Shown: positions 32,998-42,666, counted from the stretch's first letter. The stretch is 64,000 nt of DNA from Isachenkonia alkalipeptolytica (GCF_009910325.1 NZ_SUMG01000004.1:124001-188000), one strand, 5' to 3'. The notes: a model not told the origin generated them from the letters alone. A program made the numbers and translations.

Positions 32998-33966
32998 CTA
33001 TATTATCCGTCCCCGTTCGCATTTATTGCCCCAGGCATCAATCAATTCATCACCCTGATAAACCGCAATAATCTCACAGTGGTTGGCACATTTATCACAG
33101 GGTATCCCTTTGGTTTGAAAGTCCGCTTCGGAAATTTTAAAATCAAAGGGGCGGTGGTCTTTGGAATTTTTCGCAAGGATCGCGGTACCCAGAGCGCCGA
33201 TCAAGTGAGAGTCGGGATCCACATGAATTTCATGACCCGTGATCCGCTCAAAGGCTTTGGTAACTCCGATGTTTTTGCTGACGCCCCCTTGGAAAATTAT
33301 GGGGGGGATAATCCGTTTTCCTTTAGCCACGTTATTCATGTAATTTGTCACCACGGACTGACAGATTCCTGCGATAATGTCTTTTTTAGAATGCCCGATC
33401 TGGCTTTTATGCACCATGTCGGACTCGGCAAATACACTGCAACGGGCGGCCAGTCTGGTGGGATTGTCTGATGTCAGAGCGATTTTACCGATATCCTCCA
33501 CCTTTTCGTTCAACCGCTGAGCCAGGCTAGAAAGAAAAGCTCCTGTGCCCGCAGCGCAGAGAGTATTCATGGCATAATCCACCACAATTCCGTTTTCAAT
33601 TAAAATGATTTTCGAATCCTGTCCACCAATTTCAAAAATGGTTCGCACCTCGGGGTACAGGGAAGTGGTGCCGATGGCATGGGTGGTAATCTCATTTTTT
33701 ACCACGGAGGATCCGGTAATACTACCGATTAATCGCCGGGCACTGCCCGTAGTGCCCACGGCTTGAACCTGATAGGGATTCTCCCGATGCTTTTCGTTGA
33801 CCCGGTCCAGTTGATCGGAGAGGGACTGGAGCATTTTTTTTACGGTGCCGATAGGATCCACCTCGGTCCAAAGATAATCCCGGGCTAAAATCATATTATT
33901 TTCATCGATGATTACGGATTTTGTGGAGATGGACCCCACATCGATTCCTAAATAAGCGGTTTTCAT
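32998..33966 (-). CDS. 2-hydroxyacyl-CoA dehydratase activase-type ATPase (HgdC/BcrD-like)
   Basis: 322 residues of the ASKHA-fold activase family: GIDVGSISTKSVII, FEIGGQDSKII, NTLCAAGTGAFLSS and ARCSVFAESDMVHK with the two Cys that hold the [4Fe-4S] cluster of the dimer. Activases use ATP to deliver one electron at very low potential to a dehydratase or benzoyl-CoA-type reductase. A C-terminal CDKCANHCE may bind another cluster. It overlaps the next gene upstream by 4 bases. No classical dehydratase subunits are nearby. Confidence 0.88.
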   Translation of the reverse strand: MKTAYLGIDVGSISTKSVIIDENNMILARDYLWTEVDPIGTVKKMLQSLSDQLDRVNEKHRENPYQVQAVGTTGSARRLIGSITGSSVVKNEITTHAIGTTSLYPEVRTIFEIGGQDSKIILIENGIVVDYAMNTLCAAGTGAFLSSLAQRLNEKVEDIGKIALTSDNPTRLAARCSVFAESDMVHKSQIGHSKKDIIAGICQSVVTNYMNNVAKGKRIIPPIIFQGGVSKNIGVTKAFERITGHEIHVDPDSHLIGALGTAILAKNSKDHRPFDFKISEADFQTKGIPCDKCANHCEIIAVYQGDELIDAWGNKCERGRII

Positions 33967-35027
33967 AGTAGTCCTCCTTTGCGCATCATAATCATGTCAT
34001 AAAAGGCTTCCAAGCGGGTCTGGATCCCCGTATCACTGGTTTGAGAATCAAAGGTGAAGTAAAGGATCGGTATATTAAAGTCCCGACTGATGTTTTGCAA
34101 CACCGGCATGGCATCCATCTCGGGAGTGCAGCCGAAGGATTTCACGTGAATGATCCCGTCGTACTTTTGTTTGGCAAAACGCAGGGCCTGATCCACAGTA
34201 AACATACTGGTGGCTCCCATAGAATACTTTGTATAACGTCTTACCCTTTTTTTACGTTTCCAATCTTTTCGAAGAACCGTGTTGGTCAGATTGATCCACC
34301 GGTCCACCACGATACCTTTTTTCGCCAGTTCCTTTTCGATGTCGTGGTTGCTAAAGGGTTCCATAATGGTATAATACTCGCCGATCACCCCCACTCGAAT
34401 GGGATTGTGGGGTTTATTCAGCGGAACCTCCAACAGATGATCCGTGGTCTTTTTGTAAAGTTTTTTCACGTCTTTCTTGGAATCCGTTAAACGCAGTTGC
34501 TGTAAGAAGTCTTCGTGAATGGCCTCCAGGATTCCCGGAGACGTTTGAAAACCGCTGTTTTTTCGAACAAAGTCCTCCACCTTATCCATGGTCTCGATCA
34601 TGGTCATTACCATCGGCAGGGTGGAGCCGATTTGTTTTACGGACATAGCGGGGTTGATTTCTTTAAAGCTCTGATAAAGGGTGACGGGTTTGGACAGGGC
34701 TCCCTGGGACAAAGTGATAAAACGAACATCATGACCCAAGTCTTTAAGAATTTGAGACTGCAGCTCGCCGTAATAACGAAGACGGCAGACACCTCCGGTT
34801 TGTACCAAAGTGTCGGCACCTTTCTCAATGGTTTCGATATAATTGCCCATATTAAACTTAAAAGGGGCACAGATGTAATCCGGGCTGTGAAGGCTTCCAA
34901 GTTCCAAGGTCTTTTTCGTAATCACCGGAGGCACTACATAGTCCACGTCCAGTCCCCGGGTAAACAGGCGCTCCAAGGGAACGTAATAATTTCCAAGATG
35001 GGGAAAGCTGACCTTATATTTTGTCAT
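33963..35027 (-). CDS. Activase-associated protein (HgdB/DUF2229-like), C-terminal module type
   Basis: 354 residues from ATG 35027 (AAGGAGGG; the frame is open further to 35111 but overlaps the preceding gene). It belongs to the CoA-dehydratase-related group: YVVPPVITKKTLELGS, YICAPFKFNMGNYIE and TGGVCRLRYYGELQ with two conserved Cys, then a second domain VKSFGCTPEMDAMPVLQ. In many Clostridia these modules are fused with the activase in one very large protein; here they are separate. Probably an electron-carrying Fe-S partner. Confidence 0.82.
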   Translation of the reverse strand: MTKYKVSFPHLGNYYVPLERLFTRGLDVDYVVPPVITKKTLELGSLHSPDYICAPFKFNMGNYIETIEKGADTLVQTGGVCRLRYYGELQSQILKDLGHDVRFITLSQGALSKPVTLYQSFKEINPAMSVKQIGSTLPMVMTMIETMDKVEDFVRKNSGFQTSPGILEAIHEDFLQQLRLTDSKKDVKKLYKKTTDHLLEVPLNKPHNPIRVGVIGEYYTIMEPFSNHDIEKELAKKGIVVDRWINLTNTVLRKDWKRKKRVRRYTKYSMGATSMFTVDQALRFAKQKYDGIIHVKSFGCTPEMDAMPVLQNISRDFNIPILYFTFDSQTSDTGIQTRLEAFYDMIMMRKGGLL

Positions 35028-35940
35028 AATAGCCCTCCTTTTTAAATCGGATAATGTCGATGAAGCTCTCCAGCCGGGTCTCCATCCCTGCGGTTCCTTC
35101 CTGGCCGTCAAGAATCAGTTGTAGTACCGGAGGATTGTTAATCCGTCGAAGGACTAACTCGTTGATTAAGGAATCGGGACCGCAAGGGAAGGCGGTTATC
35201 AGTACAATACCGTCGACCTTATGCTGATAGTGGGCGATGGTGCCCACCAGTTCCCGGTTAAAAACCCAGGGAATGTTTTGGGATATTTGATGGGAGGTTC
35301 GGTGAATCTCCTTATCATGGACCCGGGCAGCGGAAATGGGTATGGTGTCAAGTTTTTTTAACATCTCAAACACCGGGGTGCCCAAGTGGGGATCATGTAG
35401 ATTGTAGGCATGGCCCGCCACTAGAATTTTCAAGCCATCCCTTTCCATGGCCTCCCGTACTTTGTTTCCCTCTAAAATTTGCTGGGTTTTCTCTCCCTGT
35501 TTCGCTATCAGGTAAGCCCGAAGGCTTTTCGTACGGCTTTTTCCCAACTGTTTTCCCAGCTTCACAAAACCCGGAGTTTCTGCATCGGCATTTCGAAAGT
35601 CCACGTTGTAATGGACCAGCTCAATTTCCTGGTCCCCAAAAGTGTTCCTTACCAAATCGAATAGCGCGGGAAACTTGGTACAGAGTTCACCATCCATACC
35701 ATAGGATGAGATTCGGGGCACAAAGATTTTATCGCACTTGTCAATCAGCCAGTGTACATGACCCAAATACACTTTCGAAGAAAGACACGCCTCATCAATG
35801 GCGAATTCATTCCCCCGGTCCAGGATCTCCTGATTGGTTTTGGGGCTGACAATGTACTTAATACCTAAGGCGTCAAAGAAACCCTTCCATAGGGTTTCGT
35901 GCTTATAATATAAAAATCCTCGGGGAATTCCGATAATCAT
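35014..35940 (-). CDS. Activase-associated protein (DUF2229-like), N-terminal module type
   Basis: 308 residues from ATG 35940 (CAGGTGA upstream; a GTG three codons earlier has none). Starts IIGIPRGFLYYKHETLWKGFF, then FAIDEACLSSKVYLGHVHWL with a conserved Cys, and ITAFPCGPDSLINELVLRR with another. These fit the DUF2229/COG3580-like module. It overlaps the following gene by 14 bases. Together the three genes make a split version of a normally fused activase protein. The natural substrate is unknown. Confidence 0.82.
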   Translation of the reverse strand: MIIGIPRGFLYYKHETLWKGFFDALGIKYIVSPKTNQEILDRGNEFAIDEACLSSKVYLGHVHWLIDKCDKIFVPRISSYGMDGELCTKFPALFDLVRNTFGDQEIELVHYNVDFRNADAETPGFVKLGKQLGKSRTKSLRAYLIAKQGEKTQQILEGNKVREAMERDGLKILVAGHAYNLHDPHLGTPVFEMLKKLDTIPISAARVHDKEIHRTSHQISQNIPWVFNRELVGTIAHYQHKVDGIVLITAFPCGPDSLINELVLRRINNPPVLQLILDGQEGTAGMETRLESFIDIIRFKKEGYYDKI

Positions 35941-36042
35941 AAATATCACCTGCTTTACTTTAGTATTTGTGATTAGTTTATCATATGAAAGGGGAAATGT
36001 GAATGAAGGGGGAGGGGAATAGAGGTAATTATAAGAAAAGTT

Positions 36043-36063
36043 TATGAACTCAGTATGAACTCA
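36043..36063. repeat. Two direct 10-bp repeats spaced by one base
   Basis: TATGAACTCA occurs at 36043-36052 and again at 36054-36063, an 11-base period, in the divergent gap between the activase run and the YggT-like gene. Such helical-phase direct repeats are typical of response-regulator sites. No regulator identified. Confidence 0.4.
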
Positions 36064-36208
36064 TTTTCCTAGCGCGGGATCAACAACAAGGGTTTATCTT
36101 TATGAAATAAGGGAATAATATGAATATCAGATTAGTTAATAGGGAGTTGAAGCTATACCTCTACAGAAGGCTTTGTTAATTGAAGGTATATGTAAAAGGA
36201 GGATTATC

Positions 36209-36658
36209 ATGAGGGATGTTCAAAAAAAGCGGGAGGTAAAAGAGACGGAAACGGCAACGGATACTTTAAGAAGGGTCATCAGAATCATTTTTTCTTTAGC
36301 GGGAATTATTCTGTTATTTAGATTTGTGTTCCTGCTTTTCGGGGCCAATCCGGACAATCAGTTTGTGGATACTCTCTATGGCATTACCGAACCCTATGTA
36401 GGAATTTTCAGTGGTATTTTCCCGGAGACGGAATGGGGAAGGGGAGTTTTTGAACCGGCGACGTTGATTGCATTAGTCGTTCTTTTTATAGCATCCTGGC
36501 TGATCCAATCCTTATTTGCGAAAAGAACCCTACGCCGGGAGGAGTACGTCGCATCAGATCATACCCCTAAGGAAGATCCATCCTCAGAGACCACTGAAGA
36601 TACCGCCGTAAGGGAAAAGGTTAAAGAAGAAAAGGTTAAAAAAGAGGGAGAAGAATGA
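36209..36658 (+). CDS. YggT-like membrane protein
   Basis: 149 residues from ATG 36209 after AAAAGGAGG (the frame is open to 36173). Two hydrophobic helices (about 27-46 and 86-106) flank GITEPYVGIFSGIFPETEW, the type of loop seen in YggT proteins (two helices around a conserved P-rich loop). The C-terminal 40 residues are a highly charged Lys/Glu tail. YggT proteins are linked to osmotic or division-related functions in other bacteria, but the function here is unknown. Confidence 0.72.
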   Translation: MRDVQKKREVKETETATDTLRRVIRIIFSLAGIILLFRFVFLLFGANPDNQFVDTLYGITEPYVGIFSGIFPETEWGRGVFEPATLIALVVLFIASWLIQSLFAKRTLRREEYVASDHTPKEDPSSETTEDTAVREKVKEEKVKKEGEE

Positions 36659-36697
36659 TGCTCCGCTCTTGAAAAAATTGTGGATTCTCCAACCCGA

Positions 36698-36757
36698 ATG
36701 GAATTTAAAGTCTTTTCATCGGAAAAGGAGGAAGAGGCCCGAGCCTGGTTACGTTAA
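36698..36757 (+). pseudogene. Possible 19-codon remnant of a STAS/SpoIIAA-like protein tail
   Basis: Open text MEFKVFSSEKEEEARAWLR ends at TAA 36757 and resembles the C-terminal end of SpoIIAA-like (STAS/SEC14) proteins. No upstream part is present. Weak evidence. Confidence 0.2.
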
Positions 36758-36817
36758 CAAGGTCACTGTTTCAGCTAATCGTTTTCAAGGAACCGAAAAT
36801 AAGGGGAGAAACTTGGT

Positions 36818-37069
36818 ATGATCAAAGAAATCATCACCGACAAAAATTTCATCGGAAACGTAATTCAAAGGTTCTTTCGTTGGGTAGTGAATCTGTTGGT
36901 GTTATTACTGATCGGATCATGGATATTGTCTTTTATGTCGGAGGATTCTTTTTTAGAAGTGTTAAGCCTCATTTCTTTAGGCTGGAGTCTTAGGGTTGTC
37001 CTTGTATTGTTTCTGATTGTTACTGTCAGCGAAATCATTAGAGAGTACAGAAAACGCTACACAATATAA
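36818..37069 (+). CDS. Small two-helix membrane protein of unknown function
   Basis: 83 residues with two hydrophobic helices (about 22-40 and 52-70) and a basic C-terminus (REYRKRYTI). GGGGAGAAACTTGGT before the ATG gives a moderate ribosome site. A very strong terminator follows. No family recognised. Confidence 0.65.
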   Translation: MIKEIITDKNFIGNVIQRFFRWVVNLLVLLLIGSWILSFMSEDSFLEVLSLISLGWSLRVVLVLFLIVTVSEIIREYRKRYTI

Positions 37070-37079
37070 GCGATAAGTT

Positions 37080-37124
37080 AAAAAAAGTGTACCAGAGGGT
37101 CGGACCCTCTGGTACACTTTTTTT
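37080..37124 (+). terminator. Perfect-stem terminator
   Basis: Seven A, a 13-bp perfect stem GTGTACCAGAGGG / CCCTCTGGTACAC (37087-37099 with 37105-37117) around TCGGA, then seven T. The A and T runs extend the stem to 20 bp. Symmetric, so it can also act on the minus strand. Confidence 0.92.
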
Positions 37125-37287
37125 ACTGTCAATAGATGAAAAAAATCAGCATGTAAATCGGGTTTTTATTTATCAGGGTCGTTAAAAGTGAATATTTTGG
37201 GTAAATAATCTATAGATTAAGATTTAAGATTAACAGTTTTTTGTCGCAGTGGAAGATGCTTTTACGGTTCTTAAAAGGGGTGTAACG

Positions 37288-37857
37288 ATGGCAAGGTATG
37301 AATTTGATGGAATTGAAACAAAAAATTTGATCCTTCGAAGGTTCAAGGAAAGTGACATCAAAAGATTTTACACCTACAGGAATCATCCGGAAATTCGACG
37401 GTACAAGGGAGAAGGATGGTGTGACTGTACCTTTGAAAAAGCCAAAAAGTTTATTAGGGAACAGGCAGGGGCGGAACCCCAAAAGTCGAATAAGTGGTTT
37501 CAAATGGCCATCGAGTTGAAATCAAGGGGGGAATTGATCGGAGATTTAGGAATTTACATTTCCGATTCCGATGAATGGAAAGCCCAAATTTTTGTAACAA
37601 TTGCACCGGATTATCAGCAGGAAGGTTTTGCAGAAGAAGCGGCGACGGCGGGGCTGAACTATGCATTTTCGAATCTTGATGTTGAAGAGATGGTTGCCAT
37701 TATTGATACTCGAAATCAACCAGCGGTAAGTTTGTTGGAAAATTTGGCTTTTGAACGACAGGGAGACTTTACAACCAATGAGGAAGTTGACGGAGAGGAC
37801 CGCACCGAGCATTTATTTACCCTGGGGAAAGAACAATGGATTGGAGCTAATATTTAG
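37288..37857 (+). CDS. GNAT family N-acetyltransferase, RimJ/RimL type
   Basis: 189 residues from ATG 37288 (AAAGGGG upstream). The layout NLILRRFKESDIKRFYTYRNHPEI, then AQIFVTIAPDYQQEGFAEEAATAGLNYAF as motif A and DTRNQPAVSLLENLAFER is the RimJ/RimL group. The pyrophosphate loop (QQEGFAE) is a slightly divergent Q-x-x-G-x-A. Acceptor unknown. Confidence 0.88.
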   Translation: MARYEFDGIETKNLILRRFKESDIKRFYTYRNHPEIRRYKGEGWCDCTFEKAKKFIREQAGAEPQKSNKWFQMAIELKSRGELIGDLGIYISDSDEWKAQIFVTIAPDYQQEGFAEEAATAGLNYAFSNLDVEEMVAIIDTRNQPAVSLLENLAFERQGDFTTNEEVDGEDRTEHLFTLGKEQWIGANI

Positions 37858-37911
37858 AAAATTTTTTGTTGAGAGTTTTTTTTATCTATACGGATCAAAT
37901 TAACATCGACA

Positions 37912-37953
37912 AAAAAATACAAGCTTCGGGAAAATTCTCCGAAGCTTTTTTTT
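37912..37953 (+). terminator. Terminator after the acetyltransferase
   Basis: Stem AAGCTTCGG / CCGAAGCTT (37921-37929 with 37939-37947), preceded by A-rich and followed by T-rich sequence. The 270 bases after it hold nothing else that I can support; a 78-codon frame across the terminator is not a gene. Confidence 0.85.
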
Positions 37954-38223
37954 GTAATTTTACTTCCCGATTATTCGTTTTTAATTTTGCACAGTTAGAC
38001 TCTATTACAAAAAAGAAAAAGCGGAAATCGCGGACAAATATTGGAATTCCCGGTAATGAATTCACAATCAAGGGATTAATGTATAGAAAAAAGGGTATTT
38101 GAAAATTACTGAGAAGTTCTTATCCTAAGAAGATAGAGGATAGAATTTTGCCGTAAAATAAAGAAATGATTGTTATTTCATGAAAGCAAAAACCTTACAA
38201 AGTATAAAAAGGAGGACTAATTA

Positions 38224-39153
38224 ATGAAATTCATTGGAAAGTTGAAAAGCAGCAGGAAATTGAGGTTTGCTCTATTAGTTTTGGGAGTGTTTATTTCGGT
38301 CCTGGGCTGTTCCGAGGAGACCGTAGAAAATGGCCGGGGACTATTTTACGAAGTGACGGGGGGAGAAAATCCGGTATATTTAATGGGTTCTATCCATATA
38401 GGAGAGGAAGAAATGTATCCACTACATAACTCCATTGAAGAAGCCTTTGAAAGCTCCGATGTATTGGTGATGGAAATCGACTTGGACAATCTTAACGAAA
38501 TGGCCGTAGCTCAGGAAATGATGGATTACGCCATGTATGATGATGAAAGCAGAATGCGGGACACCATCTCGGAGGAAACATTTCAGGAACTATTATCCTA
38601 CGCCCAACCCTTAGGCATTGGAGAAGAAATTCTAGATCTTTTCCGTCCCTGGTACGGCACAATGCTTCTTACAGAAATTGCCGTGGAGAAATCGGATTTT
38701 TCCCAGGAGTATGGAGTGGAACAGTACTTTCTTGATCAGAAGGGGGACCGGGAAGTCATAGGACTGGAATCCGTTGAGGATCAATTACGGCCCTTTACCT
38801 TACTATCCGATGAATCCCAGCAGCGGTATCTGGAAGAGACCTTAGGGGAGATGGAAACCGTAAACGAACAGTTTCGAGAGATGCTGGATTACTGGGAGCA
38901 AGGAGATTTGGAATATTTTGAAACCCTTCGTCGGGAGAGTATGGAAGAGGTTGGGAGCGAATCCTTTCAGCAGTATCAAATCGCCATGCTTGATGAACGG
39001 GATCTGAACATGACGGAAAAAATCCAGGAGCTTTTGGAAAATGACGAAGAGGAGACTTACTTTATTGTAGTGGGTTCTTTGCACCTCGTAGGGGAAAACA
39101 GCATTGTATATAATTTAGAAGAGCTGGGCTATCATCTGGAACTGGGGTATTAG
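38224..39153 (+). CDS. TraB/GumN family lipoprotein
   Basis: 309 residues with a signal peptide and lipobox SVLGC (Cys29), so anchored outside. The TraB/GumN hallmarks are present: YLMGSIHIGEEEMYPL with the first catalytic-type His, LVMEIDL, GLESVEDQ, MLDERDLNM and FIVVGSLHLVG near the end. Relatives (TIKI in animals) are metal-dependent peptidases; the bacterial role is unknown. AAAGGAGG precedes the ATG. A terminator follows. Confidence 0.9.
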   Translation: MKFIGKLKSSRKLRFALLVLGVFISVLGCSEETVENGRGLFYEVTGGENPVYLMGSIHIGEEEMYPLHNSIEEAFESSDVLVMEIDLDNLNEMAVAQEMMDYAMYDDESRMRDTISEETFQELLSYAQPLGIGEEILDLFRPWYGTMLLTEIAVEKSDFSQEYGVEQYFLDQKGDREVIGLESVEDQLRPFTLLSDESQQRYLEETLGEMETVNEQFREMLDYWEQGDLEYFETLRRESMEEVGSESFQQYQIAMLDERDLNMTEKIQELLENDEEETYFIVVGSLHLVGENSIVYNLEELGYHLELGY

Positions 39154-39181
39154 TTAGGATAAGGGACCTAACTATACGCCA

Positions 39182-39219
39182 AACAAGCCGCTGGTATTTT
39201 TATATCGACGGCTTTTTTC
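39182..39219 (+). terminator. Terminator after the TraB/GumN gene
   Basis: AAGCCG (39185-39190) pairs with CGGCTT (39209-39214), then TTTT. Confidence 0.7.
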
Positions 39220-39316
39220 ACTAGTACCGGAATACCCCTTTCAATGTATTCTGAAAACAATTATAATAAAGGGGAGCAATCACGAATTAATCAATATAGA
39301 GAAAGGAAGGATTCCA

Positions 39317-40129
39317 ATGGATAAAATCGATATAAACAGTGATCTTGGAGAAAGTTTTGGGGCATATCGATTGGGCATGGACGAAAAGGTACTGGAGCAC
39401 GTAAGCTCTGTCAATATAGCCTGCGGTTGGCACGCCGGGGACCCGATGGTTATGAAAAAAACAGTGGATACTGCAATAAAGCTGGGGGTCGCCATCGGAG
39501 CTCATCCAGGACTTCCGGATTTAATGGGGTTTGGTCGCCGGGAAATGGCAATTACCCCGGAAGAAGCAAAGGCCTATGTGATCTATCAAGTAGGGGCATT
39601 AAAGGCTTTTGTGGAAGCGGCGGGAGGCAGACTGCAACATGTAAAACCCCATGGAGCACTGTATAATATGGCGGCGAAGGATCTGAAGCTGTCCCGGGGG
39701 ATTGCGGAGGCTGTAAAAGCGGTGGATTCGGATTTGGTGTTGGTGGGACTTGCCAACAGTTACCTGGTAAAAGCCGCAGAAGAAATAGGACTCAAGGCGG
39801 CTCGGGAAGTGTTTGCGGATCGAGCCTACGGCAAAGACGGAAACCTGGTGTCGAGAAAGGAGCCCGGGGCTATGATCGAGGATCAAGACCTGGCTATAAA
39901 ACGGGTTGTACGAATGATCAAAGAAGGAAAGGTAGAGGCGATCACCGGGGAAGAAATCAGCATTTGGGGAAACACCATTTGCATACACGGAGACAATGAA
40001 AAAGCCCTGGGTTTTGTTAAAAAGATTCGAAAGGCTCTTAAAGAGGAAAACATAGATATCGCACCGATGAACAACAGATTTCTAAAGAGCGGATCACGGG
40101 GAGGAATGACGAATGGACAAGGCGATTGA
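39317..40129 (+). CDS. pxpA: 5-oxoprolinase subunit PxpA (LamB/YcsF)
   Basis: 270 residues, full length. Motifs: [46 protein letters not shown] and VKPHGALYN. PxpA with PxpB and PxpC forms an ATP-dependent 5-oxoprolinase that returns 5-oxoproline (pyroglutamate) to glutamate in the cytosol. GAAAGGAAGG precedes the ATG. TATAAT at 39262-39267 may be its -10 box with a poor -35. Overlaps pxpB by 17 bases. Confidence 0.95.
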   Translation: MDKIDINSDLGESFGAYRLGMDEKVLEHVSSVNIACGWHAGDPMVMKKTVDTAIKLGVAIGAHPGLPDLMGFGRREMAITPEEAKAYVIYQVGALKAFVEAAGGRLQHVKPHGALYNMAAKDLKLSRGIAEAVKAVDSDLVLVGLANSYLVKAAEEIGLKAAREVFADRAYGKDGNLVSRKEPGAMIEDQDLAIKRVVRMIKEGKVEAITGEEISIWGNTICIHGDNEKALGFVKKIRKALKEENIDIAPMNNRFLKSGSRGGMTNGQGD

Positions 40130-40859
40130 GTATAAAAGTGCCGGAGACCATGCTCTGGTAGCAGAGTTCGGAAATGAAATTTCGAAAAAAATCAATGAAC
40201 AGGTGCGGGCTCTTGCCTATTTACTACAACAGGAAGGAGTGAAAGGGGTTACAGAAACCGTTCCCACATACCGTTCGTTGATGATTCATTACAATCCGCT
40301 GGTAATCGATCAAAAATCATTGATTACAGAGCTTAAGAAAAGGGAAGAGAAACTAAAGGAATTAAAGATGCCGCCACCATTGATTACGGAAATTCCAACA
40401 ATTTATGGGGGGGCCTACGGACCGGATTTAGAGGATGTGGCAAAACATGCAGGGGTCAGTGAAGAAGAGGTTATCCAAATTCATTCTTCTGGAGAGTACT
40501 TAATCTACATGTTAGGATTTACCCCGGGTTTTCCCTACTTAGGAGGAATGGATCCCCGAATAGCTGCGCCGAGGCTGAACAGTCCCAGAAAGAAAATTAC
40601 AAGAGGCTCCGTGGGAATAGCCGACGCTCAAACGGGAATATACTCTCTGGACAGTCCTGGAGGTTGGCGACTGATTGGCTGGACTCCGGTAGCTTTATTT
40701 GATCCTAAGGGAACTCCCCCTTTTTTATTGAAGGCGGGAGACTACATAAAGTTTTGTCCCATAGACCATGAAGAGTATGAAAAAATTCAACGGGAATTGA
40801 AAGCCGGAGGCGTTCCCTGGAAAACCTATCGGAAGGACGAAGAGAAAGGATCGATGTAA
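40113..40859 (+). CDS. pxpB: 5-oxoprolinase subunit PxpB (KipI-like)
   Basis: 248 residues matching PxpB/Kip[42 protein letters not shown] and [17 protein letters not shown]. KipI of Bacillus inhibits a sporulation kinase, but with PxpA and PxpC next to it the oxoprolinase role applies. It is translationally coupled with both neighbours; its stop (TAA) directly abuts the pxpC ATG. Confidence 0.95.
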   Translation: MDKAIEYKSAGDHALVAEFGNEISKKINEQVRALAYLLQQEGVKGVTETVPTYRSLMIHYNPLVIDQKSLITELKKREEKLKELKMPPPLITEIPTIYGGAYGPDLEDVAKHAGVSEEEVIQIHSSGEYLIYMLGFTPGFPYLGGMDPRIAAPRLNSPRKKITRGSVGIADAQTGIYSLDSPGGWRLIGWTPVALFDPKGTPPFLLKAGDYIKFCPIDHEEYEKIQRELKAGGVPWKTYRKDEEKGSM

Positions 40860-41927
40860 ATGGGAGAACTTAAAGTGCTTAAAGGCGGCCTGCTCAGCAC
40901 ATTGCAGGATGGCGGAAGAACAGGGTGCCAACAATACGGTGTGCCGGTTTCCGGGGTTATGGATGATTATGCCTACCGTATGGGCAATATTCTGGTGGGT
41001 AATGGCAGGGAAGAGGCGGTAATTGAAGTCACGATGATGGGTTTTGCCGCTGAGTTTCTACAAGAGGCGGTTATTGCGTTGACCGGAGGGGATTTAACCC
41101 CGACGATCAACGGTCGTCCCGTAGAAATGTGGAAATCCCTCGCGGTTTCTCCCGGGGACAAGTTGGCTTTTCAGCGTGTGAAAAGTGGCTGCAGAAGCTA
41201 TGTGGCCGTTGCAGGAGGGTTCGATGTGTCGAAGGTAATGGGGAGCCGATCCACCTATCTCCGGGGAGGTTTCGGAGGTTTTCAGGGAAGAGCTCTTCGA
41301 AAAGGAGATCTGATGAAAATCGGCATCCCTGAGGGAGCCCAGGATAAATGTAAAGACCGGTCCCTGGGGGAACAGGGAATGATATATCCTAGGGAAATAA
41401 GAATCCGGGTAGTTCCCGGGCCTCAGGAGGAAGCTTTTACAGAGGATGGTATTAAGAACTTTTACATGGAGTCCTATAAAGTGACGATGGACAGTGACCG
41501 TATGGGCCTTCGCCTGGAAGGCCGGGAGATTAGCCACCAGGGTCCGGCGGAAATTATTTCCGACGGTATAGCCATGGGGGCCATACAAATTCCCGGTCAC
41601 GGTATGCCAATTATTATGATGGCGGATCGTCAAACCGCCGGGGGCTATCCGAAAATAGGAAATGTGATTACTGCAGACCTTTCGAAGCTGGCCCAGGCAA
41701 AACCGGGGGATACTTTGTATTTTAAAAAAGTCTCCGTGAAAGAGGCTCAGAAAATTTTTTGGCAAAGAGAAGAGCAGTTCAAAGGAATGCAATATGCCTT
41801 GGATCATGGAGCAGAAAAATTCTGTAACCGGAAAGAGGAATCGTTGAAACCGGGACAAAAAGAGTTTAGGATCCGGGTTAATGAAAGGGAGTATACGGTT
41901 TTGGTGGAGGAGAAAAGGAAGCTATAG
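40860..41927 (+). CDS. pxpC: 5-oxoprolinase subunit PxpC (KipA-like)
   Basis: 355 residues of the biotin-dependent-carboxyltransferase-like family: LKGGLLSTLQDGGRTGCQQYGVPVSGVMDDYAYR, ALTGGDLTPTINGRPV, RSYVAVAGGFDV and IMMADRQTAGGYPKIGNVI. It makes up the ATP-using complex with PxpB. The ATG follows the pxpB stop directly. A NUDIX gene follows about 110 bases later. Confidence 0.95.
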   Translation: MGELKVLKGGLLSTLQDGGRTGCQQYGVPVSGVMDDYAYRMGNILVGNGREEAVIEVTMMGFAAEFLQEAVIALTGGDLTPTINGRPVEMWKSLAVSPGDKLAFQRVKSGCRSYVAVAGGFDVSKVMGSRSTYLRGGFGGFQGRALRKGDLMKIGIPEGAQDKCKDRSLGEQGMIYPREIRIRVVPGPQEEAFTEDGIKNFYMESYKVTMDSDRMGLRLEGREISHQGPAEIISDGIAMGAIQIPGHGMPIIMMADRQTAGGYPKIGNVITADLSKLAQAKPGDTLYFKKVSVKEAQKIFWQREEQFKGMQYALDHGAEKFCNRKEESLKPGQKEFRIRVNEREYTVLVEEKRKL

Positions 41928-42039
41928 ACGCTCCCCGGGAGAAAAAATTCAAGCAAAAAAGAGGAATATGGGTGCTCTTTGTCGAATAAATACAGTAGAT
42001 TATCAAGGAGATGAAAACTCCATCGAAGGAGGGGGACCG

Positions 42040-42666
42040 ATGAACCTGCTAAGAGAAATTGAAAAGTACGAGCCCTATAATGAACAGGAGTCCCGGGATA
42101 AAAATGTGATGCTGGGCTTTTTAAAAAATCAAAAAAACGTGTTGACCAGAGAAAACGAAATTGCCCATTTTACTGCCTCAGCATGGGTTTTAAATGAGGC
42201 TCGGGATAAGGTGCTGATGATTTATCATAACATCTATGATTCCTGGTCATGGACCGGAGGCCATGCCGACGGGGAGGAAAACCTATTGGCTGTGGCGATC
42301 AAAGAAGTCAAAGAGGAGACGGGGCTTATAGAAGTGCGACCGATTCAAACAGAGATCTTTTCCCTGGAGATATTAACCGTGGAGGGTCATTTGAAAAATG
42401 AAAAATACGTGCCTTCACATCTTCATATCAACTGCACCTATTTACTGGAAGCTAGCGATGACGAAAAGTTGTCCGTGAAATTCGATGAAAATCAAGGGGT
42501 ATGTTGGATGGATATTGAAACCTGTGTTAAGGTCTCCAAGGAGCCTTCCATGCAAAAAATTTATAAAAAACTCAATGAAAAACTGCGACGTTATCAACTT
42601 CAGAATCGGAAACCGAGTAAGAAATCTAACGATTCAAAGGATATAATCTGTGTAGACTGTTTTTGA
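42040..42666 (+). CDS. NUDIX hydrolase
   Basis: 208 residues from ATG 42040 (AAGGAGGGGG; the frame is open to 41881 but overlaps pxpC). The Nudix box (G74-x5-E80-x7-KE-x2-EE-x-GL) is complete except that the usual Arg is Lys88. It hydrolyses a nucleoside-diphosphate-linked compound; the specific substrate is unknown. A basic tail ends in CVDCF. A strong terminator follows. Confidence 0.9.
   Translation: MNLLREIEKYEPYNEQESRDKNVMLGFLKNQKNVLTRENEIAHFTASAWVLNEARDKVLMIYHNIYDSWSWTGGHADGEENLLAVAIKEVKEETGLIEVRPIQTEIFSLEILTVEGHLKNEKYVPSHLHINCTYLLEASDDEKLSVKFDENQGVCWMDIETCVKVSKEPSMQKIYKKLNEKLRRYQLQNRKPSKKSNDSKDIICVDCF

Noticed and set aside
37866-38102. 78-codon frame after the acetyltransferase
   Set aside because: It runs through a strong terminator.
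41094-41858. 254-codon minus-strand frame opposite pxpC
   Set aside because: It is antisense to a well-conserved gene with all family motifs; no ribosome site.
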